Assembly: GCA_015069695.1 (NCBI GenBank)
Contig: JADCRZ010000022.1
Location: forward strand, 1-64,000
Reading direction: 5' to 3'
From: Williamsia sp.
GTDB taxonomy: Bacteria > Bacteroidota > Bacteroidia > Chitinophagales > Chitinophagaceae
DNA length: 64,000 nucleotides
Numbering within the stretch: position 1 is the stretch's first letter; each line of letters begins with the position of its first letter. A program made the position numbers and the translations under genes. The notes beneath the pieces are model-generated. The model did not search any database, was not told where the DNA came from, and saw nothing but the letters and a program-made list of their open reading frames with translations. Positions 45,014-55,441 of this stretch are shown in pieces.

Positions 45014-45045
45014 TTTTGATTGTATCTGCTAAGCACCTACCTTTG
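45014..45045 (+). promoter_or_regulatory. S10 operon promoter
   Basis: TTTTG (45014-45018), 19 bases, TACCTTTG (45038-45045): a near ideal Bacteroidota promoter, 30 bases before rpsJ. Confidence 0.8.
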
Positions 45046-45074
45046 CACTCCCAATTAAACTTGGGTCATTTAGT

Positions 45075-45380
45075 ATGTCACAGCGAATTAGAATAAAATT
45101 ACAGTCTTACGATCACAACCTGGTTGATAAATCTGCCGAAAAGATCGTTAAGACCGTTCGCAGCACTGGGGCGGTGGTTACAGGTCCTATTCCGCTGCCG
45201 ACGCACAAGAAGATTTTTACTGTACTTCGTTCACCACACGTAAACAAAAAAGCGCGCGAACAGTTCCAGCTGCGGACGCACAAACGTTTACTTGATATAT
45301 ATACTTCCTCATCCAGGACGGTTGATGCGCTTTCAAAGCTCGACCTGCCTTCTGGCGTAGAAGTTGAAATCAAAGCTTGA
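45075..45380 (+). CDS. rpsJ: 30S ribosomal protein S10
   Basis: 101 residues with the S10 motifs [27 protein letters not shown] and [13 protein letters not shown]10 sits in the head of the small subunit and, as NusE, also joins antitermination complexes. It opens a 22-gene r-protein operon. It follows its promoter with a leader of only about 25 bases, and a gap of 292 bases separates it from rplC. Confidence 0.96.
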   Translation: MSQRIRIKLQSYDHNLVDKSAEKIVKTVRSTGAVVTGPIPLPTHKKIFTVLRSPHVNKKAREQFQLRTHKRLLDIYTSSSRTVDALSKLDLPSGVEVEIKA

Positions 45381-45672
45381 TGATATACCCTGGTAGCTGA
45401 AGCCTGCCAGGGTATATTTGCTTATAAGTTCTTCGTAATCTGCTCATCTCTCAATCCTTACAGGAGAAAAGAGCGCTGAGATCAAGGGATAGAAACCCCT
45501 CCTTTAAGACAGGGCTTCTATCCGCAAAAAAATATAAACAAGCCGTTCGGGGTTTGTTTACTGCCGGTACTTCTTGATACAGGAAAAGGTCGGTGGTTGC
45601 TGGGAATTGAAGTCGGACAACACTTGTTGCTCCAGACTGTTCCTTTAACCCTGAAGGCGCAAAATGCAATCA
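45381..45672 (+). promoter_or_regulatory. structured gap between rpsJ and rplC
   Basis: No gene lies here. Three hairpins follow one another: 45383-45417 (14-bp stem with a G-U pair, 7-base loop), 45487-45523 (stem GGATAGAA plus CCC) and 45536-45559 (9-bp stem with one mismatch, 6-base loop). The gap is far larger than the 1-80 bases between the other operon genes. It may be an r-protein-binding leader or a partial terminator. Confidence 0.5.
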
Positions 45673-46290
45673 ATGAAAGGGATCATTGGAAAAAAAATCG
45701 GGATGACCAGCGTCTTCGGTCCGGATGGCAAGCAAACAGCTTGTACCATCATTGAAGCAGGGCCATGTGTGGTTTCTCAGGTAAAAACCCAGGAAACAGA
45801 TGGCTACAGCGCCGTGCAGCTTGCATATGGCGACAAAAAAGAAAAAAGATCTAACAAAGCCGAGATCAATCACTTCCTCAAGTCAAACTCTACTCCGAAA
45901 GGCTTTGTAAAAGAATTCCGCGATTATTACACAGAGAAAAATGTGGGCGAAACTGTTACCGTTGATATTTTCAGCGAAGGTGAACAGGTGAATGTGGTAG
46001 GTACATCCAAAGGAAAAGGTTTCCAGGGTGTTGTTAAACGCCACGGCTTCCACGGTGTGGGTGAAGCTTCTCACGGTCAGCACGACCGCCAGCGCGCCCC
46101 CGGTTCTGTGGGTGGTTCTTCTTATCCTTCCCGCGTGTTCAAAGGCATGCGCATGGCAGGCCGCATGGGCAACGAACGGGTAAAGATGAAAGGATTGAAG
46201 ATCATGAAAGTGTTTCCCGATAAAAATTATCTCTTAATCACGGGTTCCGTTCCAGGTCACAACGGTTCTATCGTTTTAATACAGAAGTAA
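45673..46290 (+). CDS. rplC: 50S ribosomal protein L3
   Basis: 205 residues from the ATG at 45673 ([16 protein letters not shown], the family start; an ATG three codons earlier is not preferred). The loop that reaches the peptidyl transferase centre is seen in [21 protein letters not shown]3 nucleates assembly of the large subunit. rplD starts two bases after its stop. Confidence 0.96.
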   Translation: MKGIIGKKIGMTSVFGPDGKQTACTIIEAGPCVVSQVKTQETDGYSAVQLAYGDKKEKRSNKAEINHFLKSNSTPKGFVKEFRDYYTEKNVGETVTVDIFSEGEQVNVVGTSKGKGFQGVVKRHGFHGVGEASHGQHDRQRAPGSVGGSSYPSRVFKGMRMAGRMGNERVKMKGLKIMKVFPDKNYLLITGSVPGHNGSIVLIQK

Positions 46291-46291
46291 T

Positions 46292-46954
46292 ATGCAAGTA
46301 GAAGTTTTAAATATACAAGGCGCACCTACCGGCAGAACCGTGGAGCTTCCGGAAGAAGTATTCGGCGTGGAACCAAACGACCATGTCATTTATCTCGCCG
46401 TAAAGCAGTATCTGGCCGCACAACGCCAGGGAACGCACAAGGTGAAAACCCGTGCTGAAGTAAAAGGTTCTTCTAAAAAACTCCACAAGCAAAAAGGAAC
46501 CGGTGGATCAAGAAAGGGTAATATCCGCAACCCTTTGTATAAAGGTGGTGGTACCGTGTTTGGTCCCAAGCCGCACAAATACGACTTCAAATTAAACCGG
46601 AAAGTAAAGGACCTCGCCAAGGTTTCTGCACTTACCTACAAGGCAAAAGACAATGCTATTGTAGTCGTGGAAGACATCACCCTGGAAACGCCGAAAACAA
46701 AACAGGTAGCTGATATATTCAAAAGCCTGAACATCGGCGGCAAGAAAACCTTGTTTGTATCGACTGAGCAGAACAGCAATGTCTCTCTTTCTGTACGCAA
46801 TGTTCCTACTGTCCAGGCTGCCCTGCTGAATGATATCAATACATATGATATTATGAACGCAAAAGTGCTCCTGCTTACAGAAAGTGCCGCCAAAGTTTTC
46901 AGCGAAGAAGAAGTAGCAGGTGAAGCAGCTCCGGCAGAAACAACCGGCGCATAA
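46292..46954 (+). CDS. rplD: 50S ribosomal protein L4
   Basis: 220 residues, with the central loop KLHKQKGTGGSRKGNIRNP that lines the exit tunnel and the VFGPKPHKYDF segment. In other bacteria L4 represses its own operon; whether it does so here is unknown. A short acidic alanine-rich tail (EEVAGEAAPAETT) extends past the usual end. Confidence 0.96.
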   Translation: MQVEVLNIQGAPTGRTVELPEEVFGVEPNDHVIYLAVKQYLAAQRQGTHKVKTRAEVKGSSKKLHKQKGTGGSRKGNIRNPLYKGGGTVFGPKPHKYDFKLNRKVKDLAKVSALTYKAKDNAIVVVEDITLETPKTKQVADIFKSLNIGGKKTLFVSTEQNSNVSLSVRNVPTVQAALLNDINTYDIMNAKVLLLTESAAKVFSEEEVAGEAAPAETTGA

Positions 46955-46996
46955 GCAGGGATCGTATTAAACACATTAATTTGAAATCAAGATAAG

Positions 46997-47296
46997 ATGA
47001 AATTATCTGAAGTATTGGTAAAACCGGTTCTGAGCGAAAAAGCAAACGCCCAGCAAGACAAGCTGAGAAGATATGCTTTCCGGGTTAACAAGAAAGCCAA
47101 TAAGCTGGAAATCAAAAAGGCAGTAGAAGAATTTTATGGTGTAACCGTTATCGACGTAAACACCAGCGTACTGCCTGCTAAAACAAAAACCCGCTCTACC
47201 AAGGCCGGCTATATCCAGGGTCGCAAACCTGGTTATAAAAAAGCGATGGTAACCGTGTCAGAAGGGGAAACAATTGACCTCTACGGTAATATCTAA
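46997..47296 (+). CDS. rplW: 50S ribosomal protein L23
   Basis: 99 residues: VLVKPVLSEKA at the start, YAFRVNKKANKLEIKKAVE in the middle, and KTRSTKAGYIQGRKPGYKKA. L23 forms the docking site for trigger factor and SRP at the tunnel exit. It lies 42 bases after rplD and 54 before rplB. Confidence 0.96.
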   Translation: MKLSEVLVKPVLSEKANAQQDKLRRYAFRVNKKANKLEIKKAVEEFYGVTVIDVNTSVLPAKTKTRSTKAGYIQGRKPGYKKAMVTVSEGETIDLYGNI

Positions 47297-47350
47297 ATCA
47301 ATCAATAAAGGGAGCGAACCCGAGAACTTCGCGTTGTAAAACAAAGACCA

Positions 47351-48190
47351 ATGGCACTGAAGAAATATAAACCGATCACAGCAGGCACCCGGTGGAGAAT
47401 CGGGAACGCCTACGCGGAAATTACAACAGATACGCCGGAAAAAAGCCTGGTTGAGAAAGTAAAATCAACTGCAGGTAGAAATGCGCAGGGCAGAAGAAGC
47501 ATGCGCTACAAAGGCGGCGGACACAAGAAGATGTACCGCATCGTTGATTTCAAAAGAGACAAGAGAAACATCAGTGCGACTGTTGCCAGCATTGAGTACG
47601 ATCCAAACAGAAGTGCATTCATCGCCCTGCTGAACTATGCAGACGGTGAAAAAAGATACATCCTGGCGCCCCAGGGTTTGCAAGTAGGAACTACTGTAAT
47701 CAGTGGTGATGAAGTGGCCCCGGAAATCGGACATGCCCTGCAGCTGAAAAACATGCCGCTGGGTACCAACGTGCACAACATCGAAATGCAACCCGGACAG
47801 GGTGGCAAGATTGCCCGCAGTGCAGGTTCATCTGCCCAGCTGAGCAACAAGGAAGAAAAATACGCCGTGTTGAAAATGCCTTCCGGTGAACTGCGCAAGG
47901 TGCTGATCAACTGCTACGCAACCGTAGGTGTTGTAAGCAACAACGACCACAACCTGCAAAGCATGGGTAAGGCCGGCCGCAACCGCTGGAGAGGTATCCG
48001 CCCCCGCGTAAGAGGTGTTGCCATGAACCCGGTTGATCACCCGATGGGTGGTGGTGAAGGTAAAGCTTCCGGTGGACAGCCCCGTTCAAGGAACGGCCAG
48101 TACTCCAGAGGTTTGAAAACCCGCACCAGGGGTAAAGGAAGCGACAAGCTGATCCTGCAGAGAAGAAACGGTAGTAAATTATCTAAATAA
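47351..48190 (+). CDS. rplB: 50S ribosomal protein L2
   Basis: 279 residues. The conserved [17 protein letters not shown], with the histidine near the peptidyl transferase centre, is at about 220-236, and [19 protein letters not shown] at the N-terminus. L2 joins the two subunits. Full length, no anomalies. Confidence 0.97.
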   Translation: MALKKYKPITAGTRWRIGNAYAEITTDTPEKSLVEKVKSTAGRNAQGRRSMRYKGGGHKKMYRIVDFKRDKRNISATVASIEYDPNRSAFIALLNYADGEKRYILAPQGLQVGTTVISGDEVAPEIGHALQLKNMPLGTNVHNIEMQPGQGGKIARSAGSSAQLSNKEEKYAVLKMPSGELRKVLINCYATVGVVSNNDHNLQSMGKAGRNRWRGIRPRVRGVAMNPVDHPMGGGEGKASGGQPRSRNGQYSRGLKTRTRGKGSDKLILQRRNGSKLSK

Positions 48191-48249
48191 TTCAGTAAAG
48201 GGCAGGAGGTAGTCCTGCTCCCAATTACTCAATCAATAACAGACCGATT

Positions 48250-48522
48250 ATGGCTCGTTCAGTAAAAAAAGGACCTTATGTAGCAGAGCATCTTGAAAAA
48301 AAGGTGTTGGCTATCAATGAAGGCAAGAATAAAAAGAATGTTATCAAAACCTGGAGCCGCCGTTCAACGATTACGCCCGATTTTGTAGGACATACTTTTG
48401 CGGTGCACAACGGCAACAAATTTATTCCGGTTTATGTAACTGAATTTATGGTTGGGCACAAGCTGGGTGAATTTGCGCCAACCCGCAACTTCAGAGGACA
48501 TTCAAGTAAAAAGATCGCCTAA
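48250..48522 (+). CDS. rpsS: 30S ribosomal protein S19
   Basis: 90 residues with SVKKGPYV at the start, [20 protein letters not shown] and [16 protein letters not shown]19 lies in the head of the small subunit near the A-site finger. Confidence 0.96.
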   Translation: MARSVKKGPYVAEHLEKKVLAINEGKNKKNVIKTWSRRSTITPDFVGHTFAVHNGNKFIPVYVTEFMVGHKLGEFAPTRNFRGHSSKKIA

Positions 48523-48583
48523 CCAGATCATATAAGGTCAGCAAGCCCCGGCTTACCGGCTTTGTAATCAGAAATATAAAAAC

Positions 48584-48928
48584 ATGGAAGCAGTAGCTAA
48601 GTTGAGGAATTATCCTACATCACCAAGAAAAATGCGTTTACTCGCTGATCTGATCAGAGGCATGAGCGTAGAAAAAGCCCTGGCAGAACTCGAGTTTAAT
48701 ACCAAGCATCCCGCTGTACCCCTGCGCAAGCTGGTTTTATCAGCCATCAACAACTGGAAACAGAAGAATGAAGGTGGCGACGAATCCGGACTGGTGGTGA
48801 AAACCATTATGGTTGATGGTGCAAGGGTGTTGAAGAGAATGCGCCCCGCACCCCAAGGTCGCGGTTACCGGATCAAAAAGCGCAGCAACCATGTAACCAT
48901 CATCGTGGATGAAAAAAACATTGGCTGA
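48584..48928 (+). CDS. rplV: 50S ribosomal protein L22
   Basis: 114 residues: [18 protein letters not shown] at the start and the hairpin [20 protein letters not shown], which lines the exit tunnel and is where macrolide-resistance changes occur in other bacteria. Confidence 0.96.
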   Translation: MEAVAKLRNYPTSPRKMRLLADLIRGMSVEKALAELEFNTKHPAVPLRKLVLSAINNWKQKNEGGDESGLVVKTIMVDGARVLKRMRPAPQGRGYRIKKRSNHVTIIVDEKNIG

Positions 48929-48966
48929 TCGTGCTGAAATTATCACACACATTGTAAAACAAACAT

Positions 48967-49770
48967 ATGGGTCAAAAAACGAATCCTGTTGGTGCAAGAT
49001 TAGGAATCATACGGGGTTGGGAAAGCAACTGGTATGGTAGTAAAAGAGATTACTCAACTAAACTGATCGAAGATCACAAGATCAGAACCTACCTGGCTGC
49101 GAGAATCAATAAGGGTGGAATCGCAAAGATCGTGATCGAGCGTACGCTCGGCAAACTGATCATTACGATCCATACCTCCAAGCCCGGTATCATCATTGGT
49201 AAAGGTGGTAATGAAGTAGATAGGATCAAGGAAGAACTGAAAAAGCTGACAGGGAAAGACGATGTGCAGATCAACATTCTTGAAATACGCCGTCCCGAAC
49301 TGGATGCCAATATAGTAGCAGATACGATCGCGAAACAAATCGAGAACCGTATCAATTACAAAAGAGCCATCAAAATGGCGATTGCCTCTACACTGCGCAT
49401 GGGTGCAGAAGGCATCAAGGTAAAAGTGAGCGGCCGCCTGGGTGGCTCGGAAATAGCCCGCACGGAGGAGATCAAGCAGGGTAGAACACCTTTGCATACT
49501 TACCGGATGGACATTGACTATGCTTCGCTTTTTGCCCTGACCGTATACGGAAAGATCGGCATCAAAGTATGGATCTGTAAAGGAGAAGTACTGGCCAAGC
49601 GCGACCTCAATCCGAACTTTGTAGGCGGTAAGAGCGATGTAAGCGACCGCAGAGACAGGCGCCCGGGTGGAGATGACAGGGACAGAAGAGATGACAGACG
49701 CGATAACCGTGACAACCGCGGCGGTGGCGGAGACAGAAGAGGTGGTGGCGGAAGAGACAACAGGAGATAA
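48967..49770 (+). CDS. rpsC: 30S ribosomal protein S3 with Arg/Asp/Gly-rich tail
   Basis: 267 residues. The KH domain has [18 protein letters not shown] (about 75-92), and the C-terminal domain has [19 protein letters not shown]. The usual end is near residue 220; the last 45 residues are an Arg/Asp/Gly tail ([18 protein letters not shown] and so on). S3 forms part of the mRNA entry site. Tails of this kind are seen in other Bacteroidota, though the length and composition are striking. Confidence 0.96.
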   Translation: MGQKTNPVGARLGIIRGWESNWYGSKRDYSTKLIEDHKIRTYLAARINKGGIAKIVIERTLGKLIITIHTSKPGIIIGKGGNEVDRIKEELKKLTGKDDVQINILEIRRPELDANIVADTIAKQIENRINYKRAIKMAIASTLRMGAEGIKVKVSGRLGGSEIARTEEIKQGRTPLHTYRMDIDYASLFALTVYGKIGIKVWICKGEVLAKRDLNPNFVGGKSDVSDRRDRRPGGDDRDRRDDRRDNRDNRGGGGDRRGGGGRDNRR

Positions 49771-49824
49771 GTTCCCTCTTGGTTAAGGAGAAAGATCATA
49801 CTATAATTTCTAAAATTTTTATAC

Positions 49825-50244
49825 ATGTTACAGCCAAAAAGAACAAAGCACAGGAAAATGCAGCGGGGCAAGATGAAAGGAGAAACCAAGCGTGGTGCTT
49901 CTATTTCCTTTGGTTCATTTGCCTTGAAAGCATTGGATGCGCATTGGCTGACCGACCGTCAGATAGAATCAGCCCGCCAGGCGCTTACCCGCCATATGAA
50001 AAGGGAAGGAAGCGTTTGGATCAGAATTTTTCCGGATAAGCCTATTACCAGGAAGCCAGCTGAGGTGAGGATGGGTAAAGGTAAGGGAGCTCCTGATCAT
50101 TGGGCAGCTGTTGTACAACCCGGCAGGATCTTATTTGAAGCGGATGGCGTTCCTGAACAAACAGCAAAGGAAGCATTCGAGCTCGCAGCACAAAAGCTTC
50201 CTATCAAGACAAAGTTCGTGGTAAGAAGGGATTACAGTGCCTGA
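49825..50244 (+). CDS. rplP: 50S ribosomal protein L16
   Basis: 139 residues with the start [19 protein letters not shown] and the [22 protein letters not shown] loop near the A-site tRNA. The ATG at 49825 is the only family-like start. Confidence 0.96.
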   Translation: MLQPKRTKHRKMQRGKMKGETKRGASISFGSFALKALDAHWLTDRQIESARQALTRHMKREGSVWIRIFPDKPITRKPAEVRMGKGKGAPDHWAAVVQPGRILFEADGVPEQTAKEAFELAAQKLPIKTKFVVRRDYSA

Positions 50245-50289
50245 TAGCAGGGTATAAACAACATCGACAACATTTTAAACAGGATTGAC

Positions 50290-50538
50290 ATGCAGAAAAA
50301 GATTGATTTCCTCAAGAGCGTGCAGGAAATGAATGAAAGCGATCTGGGCGCACGGATCAGGGAAGATGAAATGCGGCTGAAAAAGCTGGAATTTGCCCAT
50401 GCTATCACCCCGCTCGAGAACCCGATGAGCATCCGCTCTTTGCGCAAGGACCTGGCCCGGATGAAAACCTTGCTGCATCAGAAAAAAGCAGCTCCTCAAA
50501 CGCAAACAGCACAAACAGGAGAAGCTGCCGGCCAGTAA
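50290..50538 (+). CDS. rpmC: 50S ribosomal protein L29
   Basis: 82 residues, an all-helical protein (KKIDFLKSVQEMNESDL, ENPMSIRSLRKDLARMKTLL) at the exit tunnel beside L23. It is about 15 residues longer than common L29 because of a Gln/Ala/Thr tail. Confidence 0.92.
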   Translation: MQKKIDFLKSVQEMNESDLGARIREDEMRLKKLEFAHAITPLENPMSIRSLRKDLARMKTLLHQKKAAPQTQTAQTGEAAGQ

Positions 50539-50614
50539 CGCACTAAAAGGATTATTACGCAGCCAAAACATGTAGAAGCACCTGCGATTACATGCGAGGC
50601 CCAAATCTATAACA

Positions 50615-50872
50615 ATGGTTGAAAGAAATCTTCGCAAAACAAGAATAGGAACGGTTACCAGCAACAAGATGCAGAAAACAATTACGGTTTCTGTGGAGAG
50701 AAAGGTAAAGCATCCGATATACGGCAAGTTCGTGAAGAAAACGACGAAGTTTCATGCACACGACGAAAAAAGCGAGTGCAGCATCGGTGACGTGGTGAAA
50801 ATCATGGAAACCCGGCCGCTGAGCAAAACCAAGCGCTGGCGCTTGGTGGAAGTGGTAGAAAAAGTGAAGTAA
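50615..50872 (+). CDS. rpsQ: 30S ribosomal protein S17
   Basis: 85 residues with [40 protein letters not shown] and [19 protein letters not shown]. An OB-fold protein that binds 16S rRNA early in assembly. Confidence 0.95.
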   Translation: MVERNLRKTRIGTVTSNKMQKTITVSVERKVKHPIYGKFVKKTTKFHAHDEKSECSIGDVVKIMETRPLSKTKRWRLVEVVEKVK

Positions 50873-50910
50873 GGATCGGTATTATTTCAGGCAATTAAAA
50901 AGCTAATAAA

Positions 50911-51279
50911 ATGATTCAGCAAGAAAGCAGGCTCAACGTGGCCGACAACAGCGGTGCAAAGGAAGTATTGTGTATCCGTGTGCTGGGAAACAGCGGTCAG
51001 GCGATTGCCAAAATCGGTGATAAGATCGTAGTAACGGTGAAAGATGCTTTACCTGCCGGTGGCATAAAAAAAGGTACCGTATCGAAAGCAGTGATCGTTC
51101 GTACAAAGAACAAGCTGCGCAGAAAAGACGGTTCCTACATCCGGTTCGACGACAACGCGGTGGTTTTGTTAAACCAGGCAGAGGAGCCAAGAGGCACCCG
51201 TATCTTTGGGCCTGTAGCAAGAGAGCTGCGTGACAAGGGTTATATGAAAATCATATCGCTGGCCCCGGAAGTATTATAA
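50911..51279 (+). CDS. rplN: 50S ribosomal protein L14
   Basis: 122 residues: [19 protein letters not shown] at the start, [18 protein letters not shown] and [13 protein letters not shown]. It contacts 16S rRNA across the subunit interface and is the docking site of RsfS. Confidence 0.96.
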   Translation: MIQQESRLNVADNSGAKEVLCIRVLGNSGQAIAKIGDKIVVTVKDALPAGGIKKGTVSKAVIVRTKNKLRRKDGSYIRFDDNAVVLLNQAEEPRGTRIFGPVARELRDKGYMKIISLAPEVL

Positions 51280-51331
51280 CGTTTATCCAGCGCCCCCGTT
51301 GATGCGCTTACAAAAAAGAAAAAATATTTTC

Positions 51332-51670
51332 ATGAGTACAAGATTCAAACCCAAGTACGGAGTCAAAAAAGGCGATACAGTAGTTGTGATCGCCGGTGAT
51401 GACAAGGACCTGAAAAAGCCTCGGAGAGTACTGGAAGTGATCGTTGATAAGGGAAGAGTGATTGTTGAAGGCGTAAACATCGTTACCAAACACACCAAAC
51501 CCTCCGCCCAGAATACAAAAGGCGGGATCGTTAAGAGGGAAGCTTCTATCAGCATTTCCAACGTGATGATGTGGGATGCGAAAAAAGGTGAGCCGACCAA
51601 AATTAAACGGACCCGCGAAAACGGTAAACTAGTTCGTGTATCAAAAAAATCCGGAGAGGTAATAAAATAA
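51332..51670 (+). CDS. rplX: 50S ribosomal protein L24
   Basis: 112 residues from the ATG at 51332. The KOW motif is [16 protein letters not shown] near the start, followed by [16 protein letters not shown]. The frame is open 11 codons further upstream, but that part lies in the untranslated gap. The last base of the stop is the first base of rplE. Confidence 0.94.
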   Translation: MSTRFKPKYGVKKGDTVVVIAGDDKDLKKPRRVLEVIVDKGRVIVEGVNIVTKHTKPSAQNTKGGIVKREASISISNVMMWDAKKGEPTKIKRTRENGKLVRVSKKSGEVIK

Positions 51671-52251
51671 TGGAAAACGCAAAATATTCCCCCCGATTGG
51701 CAGGCAAGTACAAGTCGGAAGTAGTACCGGCTTTGATGAAGAAATTTGCTTACACAACCATCATGAAAGCACCCAAGCTCGAAAAAATCTGTTTGAACAG
51801 GGGTGTGAATGGTGCGGTAACAGATAAAAAGCTGGTTGATATCGCCGTGGAAGAATTAACCACGATCACTGGCCAGAAAGCAGTTGCTACCATGTCTAAA
51901 AAAGACATTTCCAACTTCAAGCTGCGTAAGAGCATGCCCATCGGCGCCCGCGTTACTTTGCGTGGCGTAAAGATGTACGAGTTTCTTGACAGGTTGATTT
52001 CAGTAGCCCTGCCCCGCGTGCGTGACTTCAAAGGCGTGAATGAAAAATCATTCGACGGCCGTGGTAACTACACCCTCGGTGTTACAGAGCAGATCATCTT
52101 CCCTGAGATCGACATCGACAAGGTAAACAAGATCACTGGTCTGGACATCACTTTTGTAACCACCGCAGATACCAATGAAGAAGCATATGAGCTTTTGAAA
52201 GAGCTGGGTATGCCGTTCAAAAACATTAAAAAAGAAGGTTCATCAAATTAA
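51670..52251 (+). CDS. rplE: 50S ribosomal protein L5
   Basis: 193 residues with [19 protein letters not shown] and the FPEIDIDKV motif near the end. L5 binds 5S rRNA and the P-site tRNA. It overlaps rplX by one base, so the two are probably translationally coupled. Confidence 0.96.
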   Translation: MENAKYSPRLAGKYKSEVVPALMKKFAYTTIMKAPKLEKICLNRGVNGAVTDKKLVDIAVEELTTITGQKAVATMSKKDISNFKLRKSMPIGARVTLRGVKMYEFLDRLISVALPRVRDFKGVNEKSFDGRGNYTLGVTEQIIFPEIDIDKVNKITGLDITFVTTADTNEEAYELLKELGMPFKNIKKEGSSN

Positions 52252-52257
52252 ATATAT

Positions 52258-52527
52258 ATGGCTAAAGAATCTGTAAAAGCCAGGCAGCGCAAAAGAGTCG
52301 CTCTTGTTGAAAAATATTCCGACAAAAGAGCCGCTCTGAAAGCAGCAGGTGATTATGAAGCACTGGACAAGCTTCCTAAGAACGCTTCTCCTGTACGCCT
52401 GAAAAACCGTTGCCAGATCTCGGGCCGGCCAAGAGGATACATCCGTTTCTTCGGTATGTCACGTATCGCATTCCGCGACATGGCATTGGCTGGTAAAATC
52501 CCGGGTGTTACCAAGGCAAGCTGGTAA
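52258..52527 (+). CDS. rpsN: 30S ribosomal protein S14, zinc-free form
   Basis: 89 residues, the long form without the CxxC zinc ligands, ending GISRI-like [20 protein letters not shown] single cysteine ([12 protein letters not shown]) remains. It lies six bases after rplE. Confidence 0.95.
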   Translation: MAKESVKARQRKRVALVEKYSDKRAALKAAGDYEALDKLPKNASPVRLKNRCQISGRPRGYIRFFGMSRIAFRDMALAGKIPGVTKASW

Positions 52528-52607
52528 GCGCCGCGGCTGTACAAACCGCAACAAGATATCATAGGATATCGCATTGTAAACATTCTATCATTTAACTCAT
52601 TCAGACA

Positions 52608-53006
52608 ATGGTAACTGATCCTATTGCAGATTTTTTGACAAGGATTCGCAACGCCCAAATGGCGAATCACAGAATTGTAGACATTCCGGCTTCCAACCTC
52701 AAGAAGCGCATCACGGAGATCCTGTACGAGAAAGGATATATCCTGAAGTATAAATTTGAAGACGATTCAAAACAAGGCGTGATCAAGATCGCCCTGAAAT
52801 ACGATCCGGATACCAAACAACCCGCTATCCAGAGCCTGGAAAGAATCAGCCGGCCCGGACTGCGCACCTATGCCAAACCTGCCGAATTTAAACGGGTAAA
52901 AAATGGCCTGGGCATTGCGATCGTTTCTACTTCCAAAGGTGTTATGACCGATAAGGAAGCCAAGACACAGAACGTAGGCGGCGAAGTGTTGTGCTACGTA
53001 TACTAA
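52608..53006 (+). CDS. rpsH: 30S ribosomal protein S8
   Basis: 132 residues: [19 protein letters not shown] at the start and [17 protein letters not shown] near the end, the conserved rRNA-binding loop. In E. coli S8 represses the spc operon; that control is not tested here. Confidence 0.96.
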   Translation: MVTDPIADFLTRIRNAQMANHRIVDIPASNLKKRITEILYEKGYILKYKFEDDSKQGVIKIALKYDPDTKQPAIQSLERISRPGLRTYAKPAEFKRVKNGLGIAIVSTSKGVMTDKEAKTQNVGGEVLCYVY

Positions 53007-53087
53007 TAACAGGTGGCAGGCCTACAGCCCGCCATTGGCCGCTTGGTAACAAGGGCAGTTATTCTAATCAAATTTAAAAAGCAGACC

Positions 53088-53642
53088 ATGTCTCGTATAG
53101 GAAAACAACCGGTAACCATTCCGGCTAACGTAACAGTTTCAGTGGGAACGGATAACCTGCTCTCTATAAAAGGGCCGAAAGGGGAATTGAAACAAAGCAT
53201 CGACCGCGATATTACTATAGCAGTAAAAGACGGAAACATAGAAATTACCCGTCCGACCGACCAGATCCGCCATCGCGCTTTGCACGGCTTGTACCGTGCC
53301 ATTGTATCAAACATGGTGAAAGGGGTGACAGAAGGCTTTAAAAGAGACCTGGAACTGGTAGGTGTTGGTTTTAAAGCAGCCAACCAGGGCAATGTGCTGG
53401 ATCTCGCGCTGGGTTACTCTCACAACATCATTTTTGATGTGCCCAAAGAGCTGAAAGTAACCACCCTGACAGAAAAAGGACAGAACCCAAAGATCACGCT
53501 GGAAGGAACCGATAAGCAACTGATCGGCCAGGTAGCAGCCAAACTGCGTGGCCTGCGCAAACCTGAACCGTACAAAGGAAAAGGTGTCCGTTACTCGGAT
53601 GAAGTGGTTCGCAAAAAAGCAGGTAAGGCAGCCGGTAAATAA
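53088..53642 (+). CDS. rplF: 50S ribosomal protein L6
   Basis: 184 residues from the ATG at 53088 ([16 protein letters not shown]). The rRNA-binding C-terminal segment is [16 protein letters not shown]. The frame extends 25 codons upstream with no family resemblance, so that part is untranslated. Confidence 0.96.
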   Translation: MSRIGKQPVTIPANVTVSVGTDNLLSIKGPKGELKQSIDRDITIAVKDGNIEITRPTDQIRHRALHGLYRAIVSNMVKGVTEGFKRDLELVGVGFKAANQGNVLDLALGYSHNIIFDVPKELKVTTLTEKGQNPKITLEGTDKQLIGQVAAKLRGLRKPEPYKGKGVRYSDEVVRKKAGKAAGK

Positions 53643-53692
53643 ACCGCATTGTTTCATCATCTCCTGGCAGTATCAGGAAAATAGCATCAATT

Positions 53693-54046
53693 ATGAACAC
53701 AAAAACATCAAGCAGGCAAAAGATCCGGTACCGTATCAGAAAAAAGATCTCCGGTACTTCACAGAAACCAAGATTGTCTGTTTTCAGAAGCAATACCAAT
53801 ATATACGTTCAGCTGATTGACGACCTGAACAATGTTACGCTGGCGGCTGCTTCTTCAAAGGACAAAGACATTGCCGCACAGAAAACCAACAAAACCGAAA
53901 AAAGCAAGCTGGTAGGCGCAGCCATCGCGCGGAAAGCAGCAGACCTGGGTTTGAAGGATGTGGTATTTGACCGCGGTGGTTACCTCTATCATGGCCGTGT
54001 GAAAGCAGTGGCTGAAGGTGCCCGCGAAAACGGACTGTTGTTCTAA
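53693..54046 (+). CDS. rplR: 50S ribosomal protein L18
   Basis: 117 residues with [20 protein letters not shown] and [23 protein letters not shown]. It binds 5S rRNA together with L5. Confidence 0.96.
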   Translation: MNTKTSSRQKIRYRIRKKISGTSQKPRLSVFRSNTNIYVQLIDDLNNVTLAAASSKDKDIAAQKTNKTEKSKLVGAAIARKAADLGLKDVVFDRGGYLYHGRVKAVAEGARENGLLF

Positions 54047-54117
54047 CATCTTTATAAAAGGACGGGTACTGGTAAAACAGATACCGGTCAAAAGTTTAAA
54101 ATCGTAAATCGATTATA

Positions 54118-54636
54118 ATGGCAAATGTTATTCTGAATAAAGTGAAGGCAGGTGATCTGGAACTAAAGGAAAAAGTAGTTTCGATCAACCGCGTGGTTAA
54201 AACCACCAAAGGCGGGCGTGCATTCAGCTTTTCTGCCCTGGTTGTTGTAGGCAATGAGAACGGTGTGGTAGGACATGGATTGGGTAAAGCAAAAGAAGTG
54301 CAGGAAGCAATTTCCAAGGGCATTGAAGATGCAAAGAAAAACCTGATCAAAGTACCGGTTATGCATGGTACCATTCCGCACGACCAGCTGGCAAAAGATG
54401 GTGCTGCCAAAATCCTGATCAAACCGGCTGCCCATGGTACCGGTGTAATTGCAGGAGGAAGCATGCGCGCCGTATTGGAAAGCGCCGGTGTTACCGACGT
54501 ACTCGCCAAATCACTCGGTTCGGCAAATCCGCACAACGTGATCAAAGCAACTTTCAAAGCCCTGGCTATGCTGAGAGAGCCGATTGGCGTGGCAAAGACC
54601 CGTCATATCAGCCTGAAAAAAGTATTCAACGGGTAG
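54118..54636 (+). CDS. rpsE: 30S ribosomal protein S5
   Basis: 172 residues: [19 protein letters not shown] (dsRNA-binding domain) and [19 protein letters not shown]5 lines the mRNA entry tunnel and affects decoding fidelity. Confidence 0.96.
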   Translation: MANVILNKVKAGDLELKEKVVSINRVVKTTKGGRAFSFSALVVVGNENGVVGHGLGKAKEVQEAISKGIEDAKKNLIKVPVMHGTIPHDQLAKDGAAKILIKPAAHGTGVIAGGSMRAVLESAGVTDVLAKSLGSANPHNVIKATFKALAMLREPIGVAKTRHISLKKVFNG

Positions 54637-54700
54637 ATCGGTTTTAAGGAAGCCGGTCCTTTCCAAAAGGTGCCGGCAAAAACACAAACTGTTTACAGCA

Positions 54701-54886
54701 ATGAAAAAGATAAAAATAACACAGGTTAAAAGCGCGATCGACCGTCCTGAGCGCCAGAAGCGCACGCTGGTAGCCCTGGGTTTGACCAAGATGCACGCTA
54801 CAAAAGAAGTAGAAGCCAACCCCCAGATCCTGGGAATGGTAAGAGCCGTTAACCACCTGCTCAAGATAGAGGAAATAGCGGAATAA
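54701..54886 (+). CDS. rpmD: 50S ribosomal protein L30
   Basis: 61 residues, the short bacterial form, with KITQVKSAIDRPERQKRTL and GMVRAVNHLLKIEE. Confidence 0.94.
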   Translation: MKKIKITQVKSAIDRPERQKRTLVALGLTKMHATKEVEANPQILGMVRAVNHLLKIEEIAE

Positions 54887-54934
54887 TATTTTTAATGCGA
54901 AGGGTCGTAAGCCCTGTTTAGTAAAAATTTACAC

Positions 54935-55384
54935 ATGCAATTGCACAATCTTCAGCCTGCTCCGGGCTCCGTACACAAACAAAAACGTTTAGGAAGAGGA
55001 GAAGCTTCCGGTAAAGGTGGCACTTCCACAAAAGGTAACAAAGGCGGACAGAGCCGCACCGGTTATAAAATCAAAATGGCACACGAAGGTGGCCAGATGC
55101 CGATCCAACGCCGCATCCCCAAACGCGGTTTCAACAACATCAACCGGATTTCCTATAAAGTCTTTAACCTGTCGCAGATCGATGCCCTGGTAGAGAAATA
55201 TGGTTTGACCGAGTTTTCTGTAGACAATCTGTACATCAACGGATTGGTAAGCCAAACCGACCGCGTGAAAATTTTAGGCACAGGAGAACTGAAAGCCAAG
55301 CTGCCATTCAAAGTAAATGCAGCCAGTGCAAAAGCCAAAGCAGCCATTGAAGCGGCTGGAGGTTCTGTTGAAATTCTGAAATAA
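54935..55384 (+). CDS. rplO: 50S ribosomal protein L15
   Basis: 149 residues. The glycine-rich N-terminal extension (KRLGRGEASGKGGTSTKGNKG) penetrates the rRNA core. The C-terminal part ends in AAGGSVEI. Normal length. Confidence 0.96.
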   Translation: MQLHNLQPAPGSVHKQKRLGRGEASGKGGTSTKGNKGGQSRTGYKIKMAHEGGQMPIQRRIPKRGFNNINRISYKVFNLSQIDALVEKYGLTEFSVDNLYINGLVSQTDRVKILGTGELKAKLPFKVNAASAKAKAAIEAAGGSVEILK

Positions 55385-55441
55385 TTGTGGTAATTTGGCT
55401 GTTCCGTAAAATTTTTGTGCGCGTAACTTAAATTCAAATCT

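Noticed and set aside
45451-45669. Short minus-strand frame in the rpsJ-rplC gap
   Set aside because: Low-quality sequence for a protein; the gap is better explained by RNA structure.
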